This document shows positions 27,289 through 36,609 of a stretch of 64,000 nucleotides of DNA, piece after piece. Location of the stretch: the NCBI GenBank assembly GCA_021824565.1, contig JAKAKL010000109.1:1-64000 (forward strand). Direction: 5' to 3'. The stretch's first letter is position 1, and every line of letters begins with the position of its first letter. The stretch is from Bacteroidota bacterium. Lineage in GTDB: Bacteria; Bacteroidota; Ignavibacteria; Ignavibacteriales; Ignavibacteriaceae. Under the pieces are notes generated by a model. That model ran no database searches. It was not told the DNA's origin and worked only from the letters and a program-made list of their open reading frames with translations. Made by a program: the position numbers and the translations under genes.

Positions 27289-27678
27289 TTAATTTTGATA
27301 ATTAGTGCCCTGACTGTCCTGCCAATATAACGTAATATCCGAGCTCTGGTAATCTGATGCGCTGTGCACATTAAAAAATGTAATGTCGCAGTTAGTTGAT
27401 TCACCTGCTTCGAGCGTTCCTACGGCTCCGCTCTCGGTTTCAACAACGAAGCTTCCGGATTTTAATTTTGCAACACAGACAATATTAAAAGCTGTTGCGC
27501 CTCCACCCGTGTTCTGAACAGTAACTGTTAATGTTGAATACATGGAACCGTATGAAGCTTGAACTCCCATGATCTCGCACTTAGGAGGTGAAAATGCTAC
27601 GCTCAGTGGTGAGTCGGGACTGCATCCGCACAAAAGGAGCAAAGGAAAAAATAAAAATATTTTATGTACATTCTTCAT
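27289..27678 (-). CDS. Small hypothetical lipoprotein with a beta-sandwich-like domain
   Basis: The 129-residue protein has a signal peptide and lipobox FPLLLLCGCSPDSP, so it is probably lipidated at Cys17 or Cys19. The mature part alternates strands (YSTLTVTVQNTGGGATAFNIVCVAKL) in the way of FxLYD/CARDB-like immunoglobulin-type domains, and it ends near the stop with ITLYWQDSQGTNYQN. AAGAGGCG precedes the ATG. Nothing in the context indicates a partner. A structural or binding role outside the cytoplasm is inferred. Confidence 0.75.
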   Translation of the reverse strand: MKNVHKIFLFFPLLLLCGCSPDSPLSVAFSPPKCEIMGVQASYGSMYSTLTVTVQNTGGGATAFNIVCVAKLKSGSFVVETESGAVGTLEAGESTNCDITFFNVHSASDYQSSDITLYWQDSQGTNYQN

Positions 27679-27975
27679 AATTCGCCTCTTCTTTCATTTT
27701 ATGAATTCTTTTGAGATGAATGCAAATATTAATCCAGCTTAAAACGTCTTCATTGATCGGTTATATGTTCAAGATGTATAGACAAGGGAACAATGATTGA
27801 ACATTTTGCTGGACAGATATTGAAGTTATTTCCATCTAACTAATCGGCTGTGCATATCATTGCATTATAATTATACAATTCTCGATTGTAGTTTCGTTTT
27901 AATCTTTTATTTTTGAAGAAAGGTTTTATTTATTTCTTAGGATTAATATTCCGGATAAAATTTTAAGGAGCACAA

Positions 27976-29598
27976 ATGGAAAGAACTGACGAGCGCGAAG
28001 TCCAGCCTAATTTTAAATATCACTGGTTTGTTGCCGGAGATATAAACGGCTTTTTCGGATTGATGGTAGACAACTTAACCGTACTTTCTTTTCTTGCCGG
28101 TATTCTAATTTTTGCTTTTAAATATCCTGCCGATATTGTGTATGGAAAAATGTTCCCCGGCACTGCGCTCGGCGTTCTCTTTGGCGATCTTGTTTACACT
28201 TACATGGCGTTCCGGCTGGCAAAAAAAACAAAGAACCCGAATGTTACCGCGATGCCTCTTGGCTTGGACACTCCTTCAACAATTGGAATCGCGCTTACCG
28301 TTCTCGGTCCGTCTTTCATTTATCTCAAAGCTAAAGGAATGGCAGTAAACGACGCCGCTATGATGACGTGGTATATCGGCATGGCAACGATGATAATAAT
28401 CGGAGTAGTGAAATTAATTTTTTCTTTTATCGGCGGATGGATTCAAAAAATTGTTCCGCAGGCAGGCTTGCTCGGCAGCCTTGCGGGTATCGGGCTTGCA
28501 TTGATCGGCTTCATTCCTTTAGAAGATGTTTTCGGACTGCCGGTAATCGGTATGATCTCGCTCGGTCTCATCTTGTATACGTTAGTCGCAAAAATTAATC
28601 TGCCGAAAAAATTTCCCGGAGTATTTGCTGCGGTTCTGATCGGAACAATTCTATATTACATACTTGCGCCGATGGGATTGATCGGCGGAGGATTTACAGC
28701 GCCATCGATGACGCTTCATTACGGCGCGCCGGTTCCTACGCTTGGCTTTGTTAAAGGATTTGTAGAAGCTTTAAAATATATTCCCATTGCTTTGCCGTTT
28801 GCAATTCTTACAATTGTCGGCGGAATAAACGTAACAGAAAGCGCAAAGGTTGCGGGAGACGATTTTAATACAAAGCAGATATTGCTAACCGAGGCGTGCG
28901 CTACATTGATCGCCGGTCTATGCGGCGGCGTTGCTCAAACTACGCCTTATATCGGTCAACCCGCCTATAAAGCTATGGGAAGCAGAGCGGGTTATACAGT
29001 GCTTACCGGATTGTTCATCGGGCTTGGCGGAGTTTTGGGTTATGTTTCTTTCTTCGTTGAATTAATACCGCGCGCTGTTCTGGCTCCGATTTTAATTTTT
29101 GTCGCTCTTGATATTACAGTGCAGGCATTCAGAGCGTGTCCGCCTCATCATTTAACGGCAGTCGCGTTTTCTTTGTTCCCGAATATTTCAAGGATGCTTC
29201 AGATTAAGCTGAGCAACCCTGACGTAATTCCTATCGATAAATTTAATCAGCTTCTTACTCTGCCTGGAAAAGTTTTGCCTGAAACATTAGTTGTGGTTGC
29301 ACTTGGCAACGGATTTATTTTGACGGCTATGCTCTGGGGCGCGTTCGTCGCAAAATTAATTGACAGGAAATTAAAGCAGGCTTCTGTTTACTTAGGCATA
29401 ATGGCACTGCTGACTTTCTTCGGGATAATACATTCGGCAATGCCGGACGGAAATATGTATCTGCCGTGGCAGCTGCAGGATTTTATACGACAAATACCGT
29501 ATCAATTTACTTCGGCGTATTTGATACTCGCGGCTATGCTGTTCCTTCTTTCTTATACAAAGGAAAGCAAAGAACCGGCAAATTTATTAGAGCTTTGA
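27976..29598 (+). CDS. NCS2/AzgA-like permease (xanthine/uracil permease family)
   Basis: The 540-residue protein has about twelve to fourteen helices. The early region FVAGDINGFFGLMVDNLTVLSFLAGIL, then NPNVTAMPLGLDTPSTIGIALTVLG, and later GGINVTESAKVAGDDFNTKQILLTEACATLIAGLCGGVAQTTPYIGQPAYKAMGSRAGYT follow the plan of nucleobase-cation symporter 2 proteins, with the substrate helices in the middle. It resembles large uncharacterised AGZA-like members, so the substrate is uncertain. AAGGAG stands before the ATG. The last 59 nt of its sense end are duplicated at 32771-32829. Confidence 0.88.
   Translation: MERTDEREVQPNFKYHWFVAGDINGFFGLMVDNLTVLSFLAGILIFAFKYPADIVYGKMFPGTALGVLFGDLVYTYMAFRLAKKTKNPNVTAMPLGLDTPSTIGIALTVLGPSFIYLKAKGMAVNDAAMMTWYIGMATMIIIGVVKLIFSFIGGWIQKIVPQAGLLGSLAGIGLALIGFIPLEDVFGLPVIGMISLGLILYTLVAKINLPKKFPGVFAAVLIGTILYYILAPMGLIGGGFTAPSMTLHYGAPVPTLGFVKGFVEALKYIPIALPFAILTIVGGINVTESAKVAGDDFNTKQILLTEACATLIAGLCGGVAQTTPYIGQPAYKAMGSRAGYTVLTGLFIGLGGVLGYVSFFVELIPRAVLAPILIFVALDITVQAFRACPPHHLTAVAFSLFPNISRMLQIKLSNPDVIPIDKFNQLLTLPGKVLPETLVVVALGNGFILTAMLWGAFVAKLIDRKLKQASVYLGIMALLTFFGIIHSAMPDGNMYLPWQLQDFIRQIPYQFTSAYLILAAMLFLLSYTKESKEPANLLEL
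29534..29592 (+). repeat. 59-bp direct repeat, left copy (3' end of the permease gene)
   Basis: The sequence from CTATGCTGTTCC to TTATTAGAG is identical to 32771-32829. The coding frame of the permease ends at 29598, just after the repeat. The right copy reads into a different short ending with its own TAA stop. Confidence 0.95.
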
Positions 29599-29763
29599 TC
29601 TTTTTAACTAAGGAAAATAGTCCTTCCGGTTAATGAACATGAAGGAAAAACCGGATTTATTACCATTCCCGTTCGTGAATATAAATAAATACTCCTATTT
29701 GCTTTTCTTCGCTTCCGCGGGTTGAATAAATACTTATCGATATGCTTTTCAGAATATCATCAT

Positions 29764-29804
29764 AAACGTTGAGACGAACCCAGCGGGTTGTCTTTAAAAT
29801 TAAT
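29764..29804 (-). repeat. Conserved hairpin element 3' of a T9SS gene, copy 1
   Basis: AGACGAACCC, AGC, GGGTTGTCT forms a nine-bp stem with one bulged G. It lies 12 nt beyond the stop codon of the T9SS glycoside hydrolase. A matching 40-nt element lies at 63107-63146, 11 nt beyond the other T9SS gene. It is probably a transcript end or processing signal. Confidence 0.7.
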
Positions 29805-29815
29805 CATTCATGAAT

Positions 29816-31894
29816 TTATTTTAACAGAACCATTTTCTTTGCAAAGACATTACCACCTGCTTGAAATATATAGAAATAAATTCCGCTACTTAAATTTGAT
29901 GCATTGAACTTTTCAGTATAAATGCCCGCCGCTACTTCTTGATTAATTAAAGTTATAATTTTTTGTCCAAGTAAGTTATATATTTTTAGTGTTACTTTGC
30001 AGGTCCTAGGAACAGAAAATTTTATTTCAGTAGTTGGATTAAAAGGGTTTGGATAGTTTTGATAAATATAATAATCCTGAATCGGCTTCTTAATATTTTG
30101 AACATCTGTTATTGTCTTTGGTATTTCAATAAATACCACTGCATTATTTTGCAGCGATAATGAAAGAGAATCAAGATTGTTTACTATCTTCTTCTCCACG
30201 AATAGCTGTTGACCGGCTTGAATCTTAGCAAGTGTGAGGCTGTCTAAACTGCCCTGACTGCTCATATAGTCTTCAGGCCTGCCTGCTAACAACCAATTAT
30301 TGTAAGTGTTGCTGTGAGAACTATCGATCGTGTAAACATAACACATATTAAGATTTTTCGGTATTCCATTGAAGTTGATGATCAAATTAGTAGCAGGGGA
30401 ATACATCTCAGACGTGTCGCCGTCGGATAGATTCTGAAAATTTGTTAGAATTAATTGGTATGAAGTGTCTGTAGTTGACGCCATAGCCCAGAGACTTGGT
30501 TCTGTACTTTGATTCTGGTTTATAAATACCGAATCGCGGATGCTTCCAAGCTTATTCAATAGTTTGTATGCGTTCACTACCGGCTTTTCAATTATTCCGT
30601 TAAATCCGTAAGGCGAAAGAACGTTGGTACAAAATTCAAACGAATCAAGATTATGTCCATAGACTAAGGAATCACTGCTTGAAAAGAATTCAAAACACGA
30701 GTGGTGCCAGTTCCAAACATCTGGATATGCTTGTAAAGCTATCATCTCGCGGACAAGGACAGATGCCTGAAAGAGAGAGCTTTTCAGAAAATAATTACCA
30801 GGTTCCGAAGAAATGTTCCACTCATCATTTATTATTTGTATATCAAGTGAGTCCGTAGTATTAAGTGAATCAATAAAATGATATATTCTGCCAAGCCTGT
30901 AGGTAATTGATCCAACGTCAATGCCTCCTCTAGAACCAGGCTGCTGGGCTGGTTTTACAAATGATAAATAACCGTGAAAAGAAATAAATGAGCATCGAGT
31001 TCCTGTTTTAGTGGTATCATAGTAATTCATACCGTTTAATATATGCCTGAAAAAAGGTAGGGTTTGCGTGCTGTCAACACTGGGAGATTTTGAACCGCAA
31101 TGGGGAGATGAGTTTTGTCTTCCGGCATTTTCCAGGTTCATACCGAATTTTAATCCGGTAAGCCCTGTTGTTTTTTCAACGCTGTCGATTGCCGACGCAG
31201 TAAAATCATAAAGAGCAAGCCAAAGAGGATTCTTATACCAGTAATGTCGATCGATATAATTATTAAGATAAGACGGAAGTACATGTATCGTAGAATCGTC
31301 TGTCGTAGCTGTAAGTAAGCCTGCGCCTTCTTCAAAAGGTTCATTCCAGGATTCGAAATACCAGTTCTTAATGTTGCTGCCATATAATGAATACTCATGC
31401 AGAATAAAATTTATAACAAGCAATCGAAATAAATTAAAATCCTTTGGCGGATTTGAAATATTGGTTGAGCTGCAAACAGTATCATGAATTTGATATGGAG
31501 CGGGAACATAGCTCAGCGAAATCAGAGGTGTCATTCCTGCGTTGATTACATCTTGAATTAATTTGTCAAAATTAGACCAATCATAAACAAGCTCTCCGTC
31601 CGGCTGATATAAAGGATTGTTGTGTATATCTTTTTTATAAATGCAGTAATTACCTAAATCAGAGAATGGATCAATGATGCGGAAATAATGAAAACCCCAC
31701 TGAGGTAATTGTGAAATCAACTGACTTTCTTTCCGTTCGTGGTAGTAAGAAGGACTGAAAACTCCGCACCCGTTCCAGTTATGTACTAGTTCCCCCACGG
31801 GCTTATTAACATAAACTATTACGTTATTTACATTTGTTTGGCAGAAAACGTTATTAGCTGAAAGCAATATCAGTAGCAAAAAATAATGTTTCAT
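29816..31894 (-). CDS. GH39-like glycoside hydrolase with T9SS type A sorting domain
   Basis: The 692-residue secreted protein has a signal peptide (to about VFCQ, residue 19), a TIM-barrel hydrolase domain and a C-terminal T9SS signal. The acid/base glutamate is probably Glu185 in WYFESWNEPFEEG, and the nucleophile lies in IINDEWNISS near residue 360. This arrangement matches GH39 beta-xylosidase and related enzymes. The end has YPNPFNPTTEIKFSVP, VTLKIYNLLGQKI and IYFYIFQAGGNVFAKKMVLLK, which direct export and surface anchoring. It sits inside the segment flanked by the 59-bp repeats, so it may have been acquired. Confidence 0.88.
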   Translation of the reverse strand: MKHYFLLLILLSANNVFCQTNVNNVIVYVNKPVGELVHNWNGCGVFSPSYYHERKESQLISQLPQWGFHYFRIIDPFSDLGNYCIYKKDIHNNPLYQPDGELVYDWSNFDKLIQDVINAGMTPLISLSYVPAPYQIHDTVCSSTNISNPPKDFNLFRLLVINFILHEYSLYGSNIKNWYFESWNEPFEEGAGLLTATTDDSTIHVLPSYLNNYIDRHYWYKNPLWLALYDFTASAIDSVEKTTGLTGLKFGMNLENAGRQNSSPHCGSKSPSVDSTQTLPFFRHILNGMNYYDTTKTGTRCSFISFHGYLSFVKPAQQPGSRGGIDVGSITYRLGRIYHFIDSLNTTDSLDIQIINDEWNISSEPGNYFLKSSLFQASVLVREMIALQAYPDVWNWHHSCFEFFSSSDSLVYGHNLDSFEFCTNVLSPYGFNGIIEKPVVNAYKLLNKLGSIRDSVFINQNQSTEPSLWAMASTTDTSYQLILTNFQNLSDGDTSEMYSPATNLIINFNGIPKNLNMCYVYTIDSSHSNTYNNWLLAGRPEDYMSSQGSLDSLTLAKIQAGQQLFVEKKIVNNLDSLSLSLQNNAVVFIEIPKTITDVQNIKKPIQDYYIYQNYPNPFNPTTEIKFSVPRTCKVTLKIYNLLGQKIITLINQEVAAGIYTEKFNASNLSSGIYFYIFQAGGNVFAKKMVLLK

Positions 31895-32239
31895 ATATCA
31901 CTTAAGTAATTTCTATTATTTAATTAAAATCAACTTTTTTATCTTCACAAAATTTCATTCCTGTCCTGCTTTATTAGCCACCCGTATTGAGTCATAATAA
32001 AAGGTAACCGAAATAATACAAAAGAAAAGAGTTAATAAATAGATTGATAAATAAAAAAAATAGTAATAATAATAGTTTTTTTCTTTTTTTTTGTTAATAG
32101 GTTTATAACTTCAATGGTCAATAATCCTTTATGATGTTTTTAATTTTCAATTTAAGATTCTTTTCAAGAATTTAAGGGGCTAAAGAGTTGAAGATTTTTG
32201 TGAGCTAGTTTTTCATAGAAAAATTAATCTGAGGACAAT
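31895..32239. other. Intergenic region without recognised genes
   Basis: This stretch upstream of the T9SS hydrolase start is strongly AT-rich, with poly-A and poly-T runs near 32045-32095. I see no open frame, hairpin or repeat of note. It must contain the promoter of the hydrolase, but no clear promoter element stands out. Confidence 0.5.
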
Positions 32240-32760
32240 CAATTAACTACTGAAAAGGGGTTTTAGGTAGATCAAACTTCTTAATAATTTTGAACCGTCA
32301 CTTGTTTGTAAAATACTCGAGGAGCATGTAATTAAGTGATTCGCCTCCGTTGTTGCAGTCAAAGCCAAGAACTTGAAAGGAAGAGTTTTTCTCATATTCC
32401 TAATAGCTTCCAACACGCCGGCTTTACTGTTGCCCCAGGGCTCTCTGCCCAGTCCATCCGATTGCAATGTCAGCGAAGTTTAGGGTAAGAGCAAATTGAC
32501 CGGCCGTTGAACTTCCGCAGTGAGCAACGTTATCTGCCTCAATAAAGCCGGGTTTTCTCTAGTACCACTGGTCTAATTTAATAGGTATTTGTTTCTTTGA
32601 CAGAGAACCGGGCTTTGTGGTGGAAAGACCAAACTTCTTATACTTTGATTTAAGTCTTCTAAGTAATCATTTAATAGTGCTTGAGGAGATTCCCTGTAAA
32701 AGAATAATGTCCTCTTCATGTAAATTGTTCTTGCTGTGAAGGTGGTAATAAGGCAGTCAA
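32240..32760 (-). pseudogene. Decayed DDE transposase (integrase catalytic domain)
   Basis: Translation across frames of the minus strand recovers a transposase core. An HTH segment (GISSSTIKRLLRRLKSKYKKFG) is followed by KPGSLSKKQIPIK, PGFIEADNVAHCGSSTAG, QFALTLNFADIAIGWT, WGNSKAGVLEAIRNMRKTLP and FLGFDCNNGGESLNYMLLEY. Stops interrupt it after DQWY and at other points, and at least two frameshifts separate the blocks. The catalytic EAD is kept, but the second acidic site reads CNNGGE where CDNGGE would be expected. The 5' and 3' ends are missing. The parent IS family cannot be named with certainty. Confidence 0.85.
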
Positions 32761-32770
32761 AGAGGAATGT

Positions 32771-32829
32771 CTATGCTGTTCCTTCTTTCTTATACAAAGG
32801 AAAGCAAAGAACCGGCAAATTTATTAGAG
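32771..32829 (+). repeat. 59-bp direct repeat, right copy
   Basis: This is an identical copy of the permease 3' end at 29534-29592, beginning about 10 nt after the transposase remnant. It has no gene of its own around it. It marks the right boundary of a 3.2-kb segment containing the T9SS hydrolase and the remnant. Confidence 0.95.
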
Positions 32830-33042
32830 ATTTAACGAAGAGGTGCAAAATTTTTAATATAAAGTTTTATTTCAAGTTTAATTTAGGTGGATGAAACTTT
32901 TACCAGTATAATATTTTAAATATTATAATTTACTAAAGTTTATAAAGCGATAAGAATAAATTTTCAATTCAGCTGATTAAGCGTAATCATTTGTTGCTGT
33001 TGAGAATTTAGAAATGCCTAAAGATTAACTTTTAACGGTCAT

Positions 33043-33810
33043 TCAAAACGGATATTTTAATCCAGTCATAATAATATAGCCGTGCATTTGTTTAATGCTT
33101 GATAAAGTATCTTGCCATATAATCGGTTTATTCCTGTTATCTGCAGCTTTTAATTGAATAATTGTTGAGTCCTCGTAAAGTGTTTTAAAGGGTAAGTCTG
33201 GAAAGTCAAAAATCAAATAGCCAATTTTATAGTCATATTTCGTAAGCGAAGTTGCAAGTTTGTTATAAAGGGCATCTTCAGGAACAATTTTCAATATCTT
33301 GTTTTTATTTATAATAAATTTATTTATCCCATTTTTAAACATTTTGGGAAGCCCATACCATGTATTGGGGCCTATCTGAACTGTTAATTGTCAGGTATCA
33401 GAAGGGATAGATGCAGCAGTTCCAGAATTAGAAATCTTTAAGAGCAATATTATGTGTGAGCCATTAGGCAAAATATCACCACAACCGAAAAACAAAGGGT
33501 CGATTTTAAAATTAGATTGTTCCTGAGTTATTTGCTTTTCCAAATTTAAGTACTTAAAATATTCATCTGTCCACGTTTTGTAAGAGGCTACCATTATGAG
33601 TATAAAAATAACCATTACTAAATATAATTTTTTAGGAATGATTTGTTTCTCCTTTATCCTTTCTATTAAAGAAATTATAAAAATAAACAAGCCGCATAAT
33701 CCGCTGCCAAGCAACAAAAGCCAATGATTGATGAGAAGATTTAACCATTCCCAAAAAATATTCATTGTTTTTCCTTTGGAAAGACTTTTTAATTTTATAT
33801 AATTGAACAT
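33043..33810 (-). pseudogene. Membrane protein gene interrupted by an in-frame TGA
   Basis: Two frames, 33391-33810 and 33043-33342, are in the same register and are joined by an open stretch apart from one TGA at 33391-33393. Read through, the product has about 255 residues: two membrane helices (about 13-35 and 45-65 from the ATG at 33765), then a soluble domain spanning the stop (ISNSGTAASIPSDT, stop, QLTVQIGPNTWYGLP). The ATG at 33765 has AAAGGA before it and is preferred to 33810. The intact domain on both sides indicates a recent nonsense change or a sequencing error. No family was recognised. Confidence 0.7.
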
Positions 33811-33947
33811 ACTAATTTTTCCCCCTACTTTAAACTACTTTGATCTTTATTGAGGAGGGGGCACAATCATTAAGAAAGTAAGTTATTCCAAAATTGATTT
33901 TAATGGAAATACTTTGGGAATCTTACTTTTTTCCCATCACCTTTGAT

Positions 33948-34325
33948 TTTTACTTCAAATTCGCATATTTATTGTCAAAATGTCCACATAAATTCTTTTT
34001 ACGTGCACATTTTAACTATTTACCTACGGATTTATTCTATTTATACGCACGTTTCAGATATTCATAAACTCATTTATTCTATTTATAAATATATTTCAGA
34101 TATTCATGCTGAAAGTAATTCTTTCCATTTGCGCGTTTCAGATATTTATAATCACATTCATTCTTTTTATGATAGCGTTTTAAGTATGTATGACGGCATT
34201 TATTCTTTAAATAAGAGCGTTCCAGGTATTTAAGTTATCAATTATTCTATCCATGAGCGCGTCTCAAGTATTTATGTTAATAGTTATTCTTTAGAGTTAC
34301 GCATCTAAGGAATTTGCCTGAATAC
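33948..34325. repeat. 21-nt periodic degenerate array, family B, copy 1
   Basis: About 18 units follow each other at exactly 21 nt; clear starts are 34032, 34053, 34074, 34095, 34116, 34137, 34158, 34179, 34200, 34221, 34242, 34263 and 34284. Two types alternate: TTATTCTATTTATA... and TTCAGATATTCAT..., and most units end in a purine/pyrimidine-alternating GCAT, GCGT or ACAT. Because 21 is divisible by three, one plus-strand frame stays open for 96 codons with heptad-like SDIH/YSIY repeats, but it is probably not a gene. The rest of the 33811-34596 gap shows nothing else recognisable. Confidence 0.92.
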
Positions 34326-34596
34326 TTTATCTTTTCATTTTCAAAGTTCAAATTCATTTTTATCCATAAATAAGATGAATGATAAAGAAGAAAATTAATC
34401 CGCAAATTCATAAGAGAATAAATTGTAGGAATTTGATTAATCAAATTCCTACCTAAATAAATGAAAACTTAGCACCGAGACAGCAAAAGATAAATTTATC
34501 TTAACAGAATCATCATTTTAATTCGTATAGTTTTAACCCGTAATAAAAATCAAGAAGAAACCAATTCATCAGGATGCTAAAAATGTATATCAACAA

Positions 34597-36372
34597 TTAT
34601 TCGCTTAAAATCCATCCGTGCTTGTTCATTTGATAGAAGATTATTCCGCCGAAGATAAAGCCGCCAATCAAGAAAATAATTCCAAGCGTAAAGCTGCCGA
34701 GTATTATTTGTCCAAGTCCGAAGAGGAAACAATAAATCATTGCTACTCCGGAAATCCAGTTAATCAAATTTAATATTCCGTCTTTTACCGGCACAACATC
34801 AGATACTTTCTTAGCTATTGGTCCCCAGAATCTCGCATTAGGTCTCACACTGCGATAAAATGAAATTAGCTTTTCTTCAGGCTCAGAACTCGTTAAAAAT
34901 GTTACTGCAACCCAAACTGTAGTTGTAAATGCAACGGTAATTAAAAGCAGGTATGCAAATTGTCTCGGATCATTTTCATCAAAGTGAAATCCGAACTGAA
35001 GAATCAACGAAATAGTAAATGCGGCTATCATTGCCGAAATCTCGCTCCACGCATTTATTCTCCACCAGAACCAGCGGAGAATATAGACCAAGCCGGTACC
35101 GGCTCCAATTGCCATTAAAAACTGCCACGCGCTTGCGATTGAGTCCATATAAAATGTAACTACTGCCGACAGGATCATTAGTACCATTGTTACTATCTGC
35201 GAGAAATTAACATAATGCTTTTCGTTTTTATTTTTTACATATCTTTTATAAACATCGTTAACAAGATAGCTTGCTCCCCAGTTAAGCTGTGTTCCTATTG
35301 TAGACATGTAAGCCGCTGCAAAGGCTGCGATCATAAGCCCGCGGAAATATGCCGGCAGATCTGAAATTAAAATTCTTATATATCCGGTTTCAGGATCGGC
35401 TAAGAACCTTGCATCATGCTGAAGTCGGACTACTGCAACCAACGCAACTAATATCCAGGGCCAGGGACGCAGCGCATAATGAGCAACATTAAACCAAAGT
35501 GTGGCAAGAAGAGAATGTTTTTCATTTTTAGCGCTGAAAATTCTTTGAGCTACATATCCGCCGCCGCCCGGTTCAGCGCCCGGGTACCACGATGCCCACC
35601 AATTGACAGCGATGAAAACAAAAAATGTTATCATCGGCATCCATGTAGAATTTAAATTCGGCACCATAGCCAGGATTGAGCTTGTTGCGTCTCTTGATTT
35701 ATCTACTGCGTGAAGTTGAGCTATAAGCGAGCCCATGCCTCCGGTGGCGTTTACCGCAAAAACGGCAAGCAGAATTACCATTCCCATCTTCAGAATAAAC
35801 TGGAAAAGATCTGTCCACAATACGCCCCACAAACCGGACAATGTTGAAATAGAGGCAGTGATAAACATAATACCGATAGCAATTGCGAGCGCTTCAATCT
35901 TATTTATTCCAAGGACAAGCATCATAATTTTTACGATGGCGAGATTAACCCATCCCATAATAATTAGGTTTATTGGAAGTCCAAGGTAAGCAGCGCGAAA
36001 CACTCTTAAGAAAGCGGCGGGTTTTCCGCTGTAACGTATTTCAGCAAACTCAACATCGGTAAGTACGCCGGCTCTTCGCCAAAGTTTTGCATAGAAAAAT
36101 ACGGTAAGTATTCCGCTGAATGCCATGCTCCACCAAATCCAGTTGCCGGCAATTCCATTTCTTGCAACAAGACCGGAAACTACAAGCGGAGTATCGGCAG
36201 CAAATGTGGTAGCAACCATAGAAGTGCCCGCTAGCCACCAGCTAACATTTCTGCCTGAGATGAAAAAATCGCTGACGCTTTTGGTTGCGCGCTTTCTTAA
36301 ATAAAGACCAACGCCGAGGTTGAACAAGAAGTAAAGGGCAATTACAATCCAATCGATATAATTTAACTGCAT
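34597..36372 (-). CDS. Sodium:solute symporter (SSS family)
   Basis: The 591-residue protein has about thirteen helices. The N-terminal DWIVIALYFLFNLGVGLYLRKRATKSVSDFFISGRNVSWWLAGTSMVATTFAADTPL is typical of the SSS family, with the SGR loop after helix 1 and a substrate-side helix 2. Later, AAFAAAYMSTIGTQLNWGASYLVNDVYKRY holds the family signature with the sodium-site serine/threonine residues. It is longer than PutP-type members. GGAGGAAT before the ATG is strong. Substrate is not apparent; many such proteins in this group carry sugars or carboxylates. Confidence 0.92.
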   Translation of the reverse strand: MQLNYIDWIVIALYFLFNLGVGLYLRKRATKSVSDFFISGRNVSWWLAGTSMVATTFAADTPLVVSGLVARNGIAGNWIWWSMAFSGILTVFFYAKLWRRAGVLTDVEFAEIRYSGKPAAFLRVFRAAYLGLPINLIIMGWVNLAIVKIMMLVLGINKIEALAIAIGIMFITASISTLSGLWGVLWTDLFQFILKMGMVILLAVFAVNATGGMGSLIAQLHAVDKSRDATSSILAMVPNLNSTWMPMITFFVFIAVNWWASWYPGAEPGGGGYVAQRIFSAKNEKHSLLATLWFNVAHYALRPWPWILVALVAVVRLQHDARFLADPETGYIRILISDLPAYFRGLMIAAFAAAYMSTIGTQLNWGASYLVNDVYKRYVKNKNEKHYVNFSQIVTMVLMILSAVVTFYMDSIASAWQFLMAIGAGTGLVYILRWFWWRINAWSEISAMIAAFTISLILQFGFHFDENDPRQFAYLLLITVAFTTTVWVAVTFLTSSEPEEKLISFYRSVRPNARFWGPIAKKVSDVVPVKDGILNLINWISGVAMIYCFLFGLGQIILGSFTLGIIFLIGGFIFGGIIFYQMNKHGWILSE

Positions 36373-36609
36373 AATATTCCTCCGGAAAAATGAAATATTT
36401 TTTTAAGAATTACTGAACTAATTGGCTCCAAATCCGAAGTGATATTTCAAATATGTAATTACCACTGCGGCAAAGATACAAACTACTTTTCAAATTAGCA
36501 TCTTTTCTTACGGTGATTTAACACAAAAAATTTTTCCCGTCTTAATCTATTCATTGTTACTCATATATATTCAAATTATTTTTGCACAAAAAATTTTACA
36601 GGAAATAAA

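Noticed and set aside
32243-32467. A 74-codon minus-strand gene
   Set aside because: It is only one frame block of the decayed transposase at 32240-32760.
33943-34233. Open frame of 96 codons inside array B copy 1, and the 90-codon partner at 52550-52822
   Set aside because: The 21-nt period keeps a frame open by itself. Changes between the copies are mostly non-synonymous, and no ribosome-binding site was seen.
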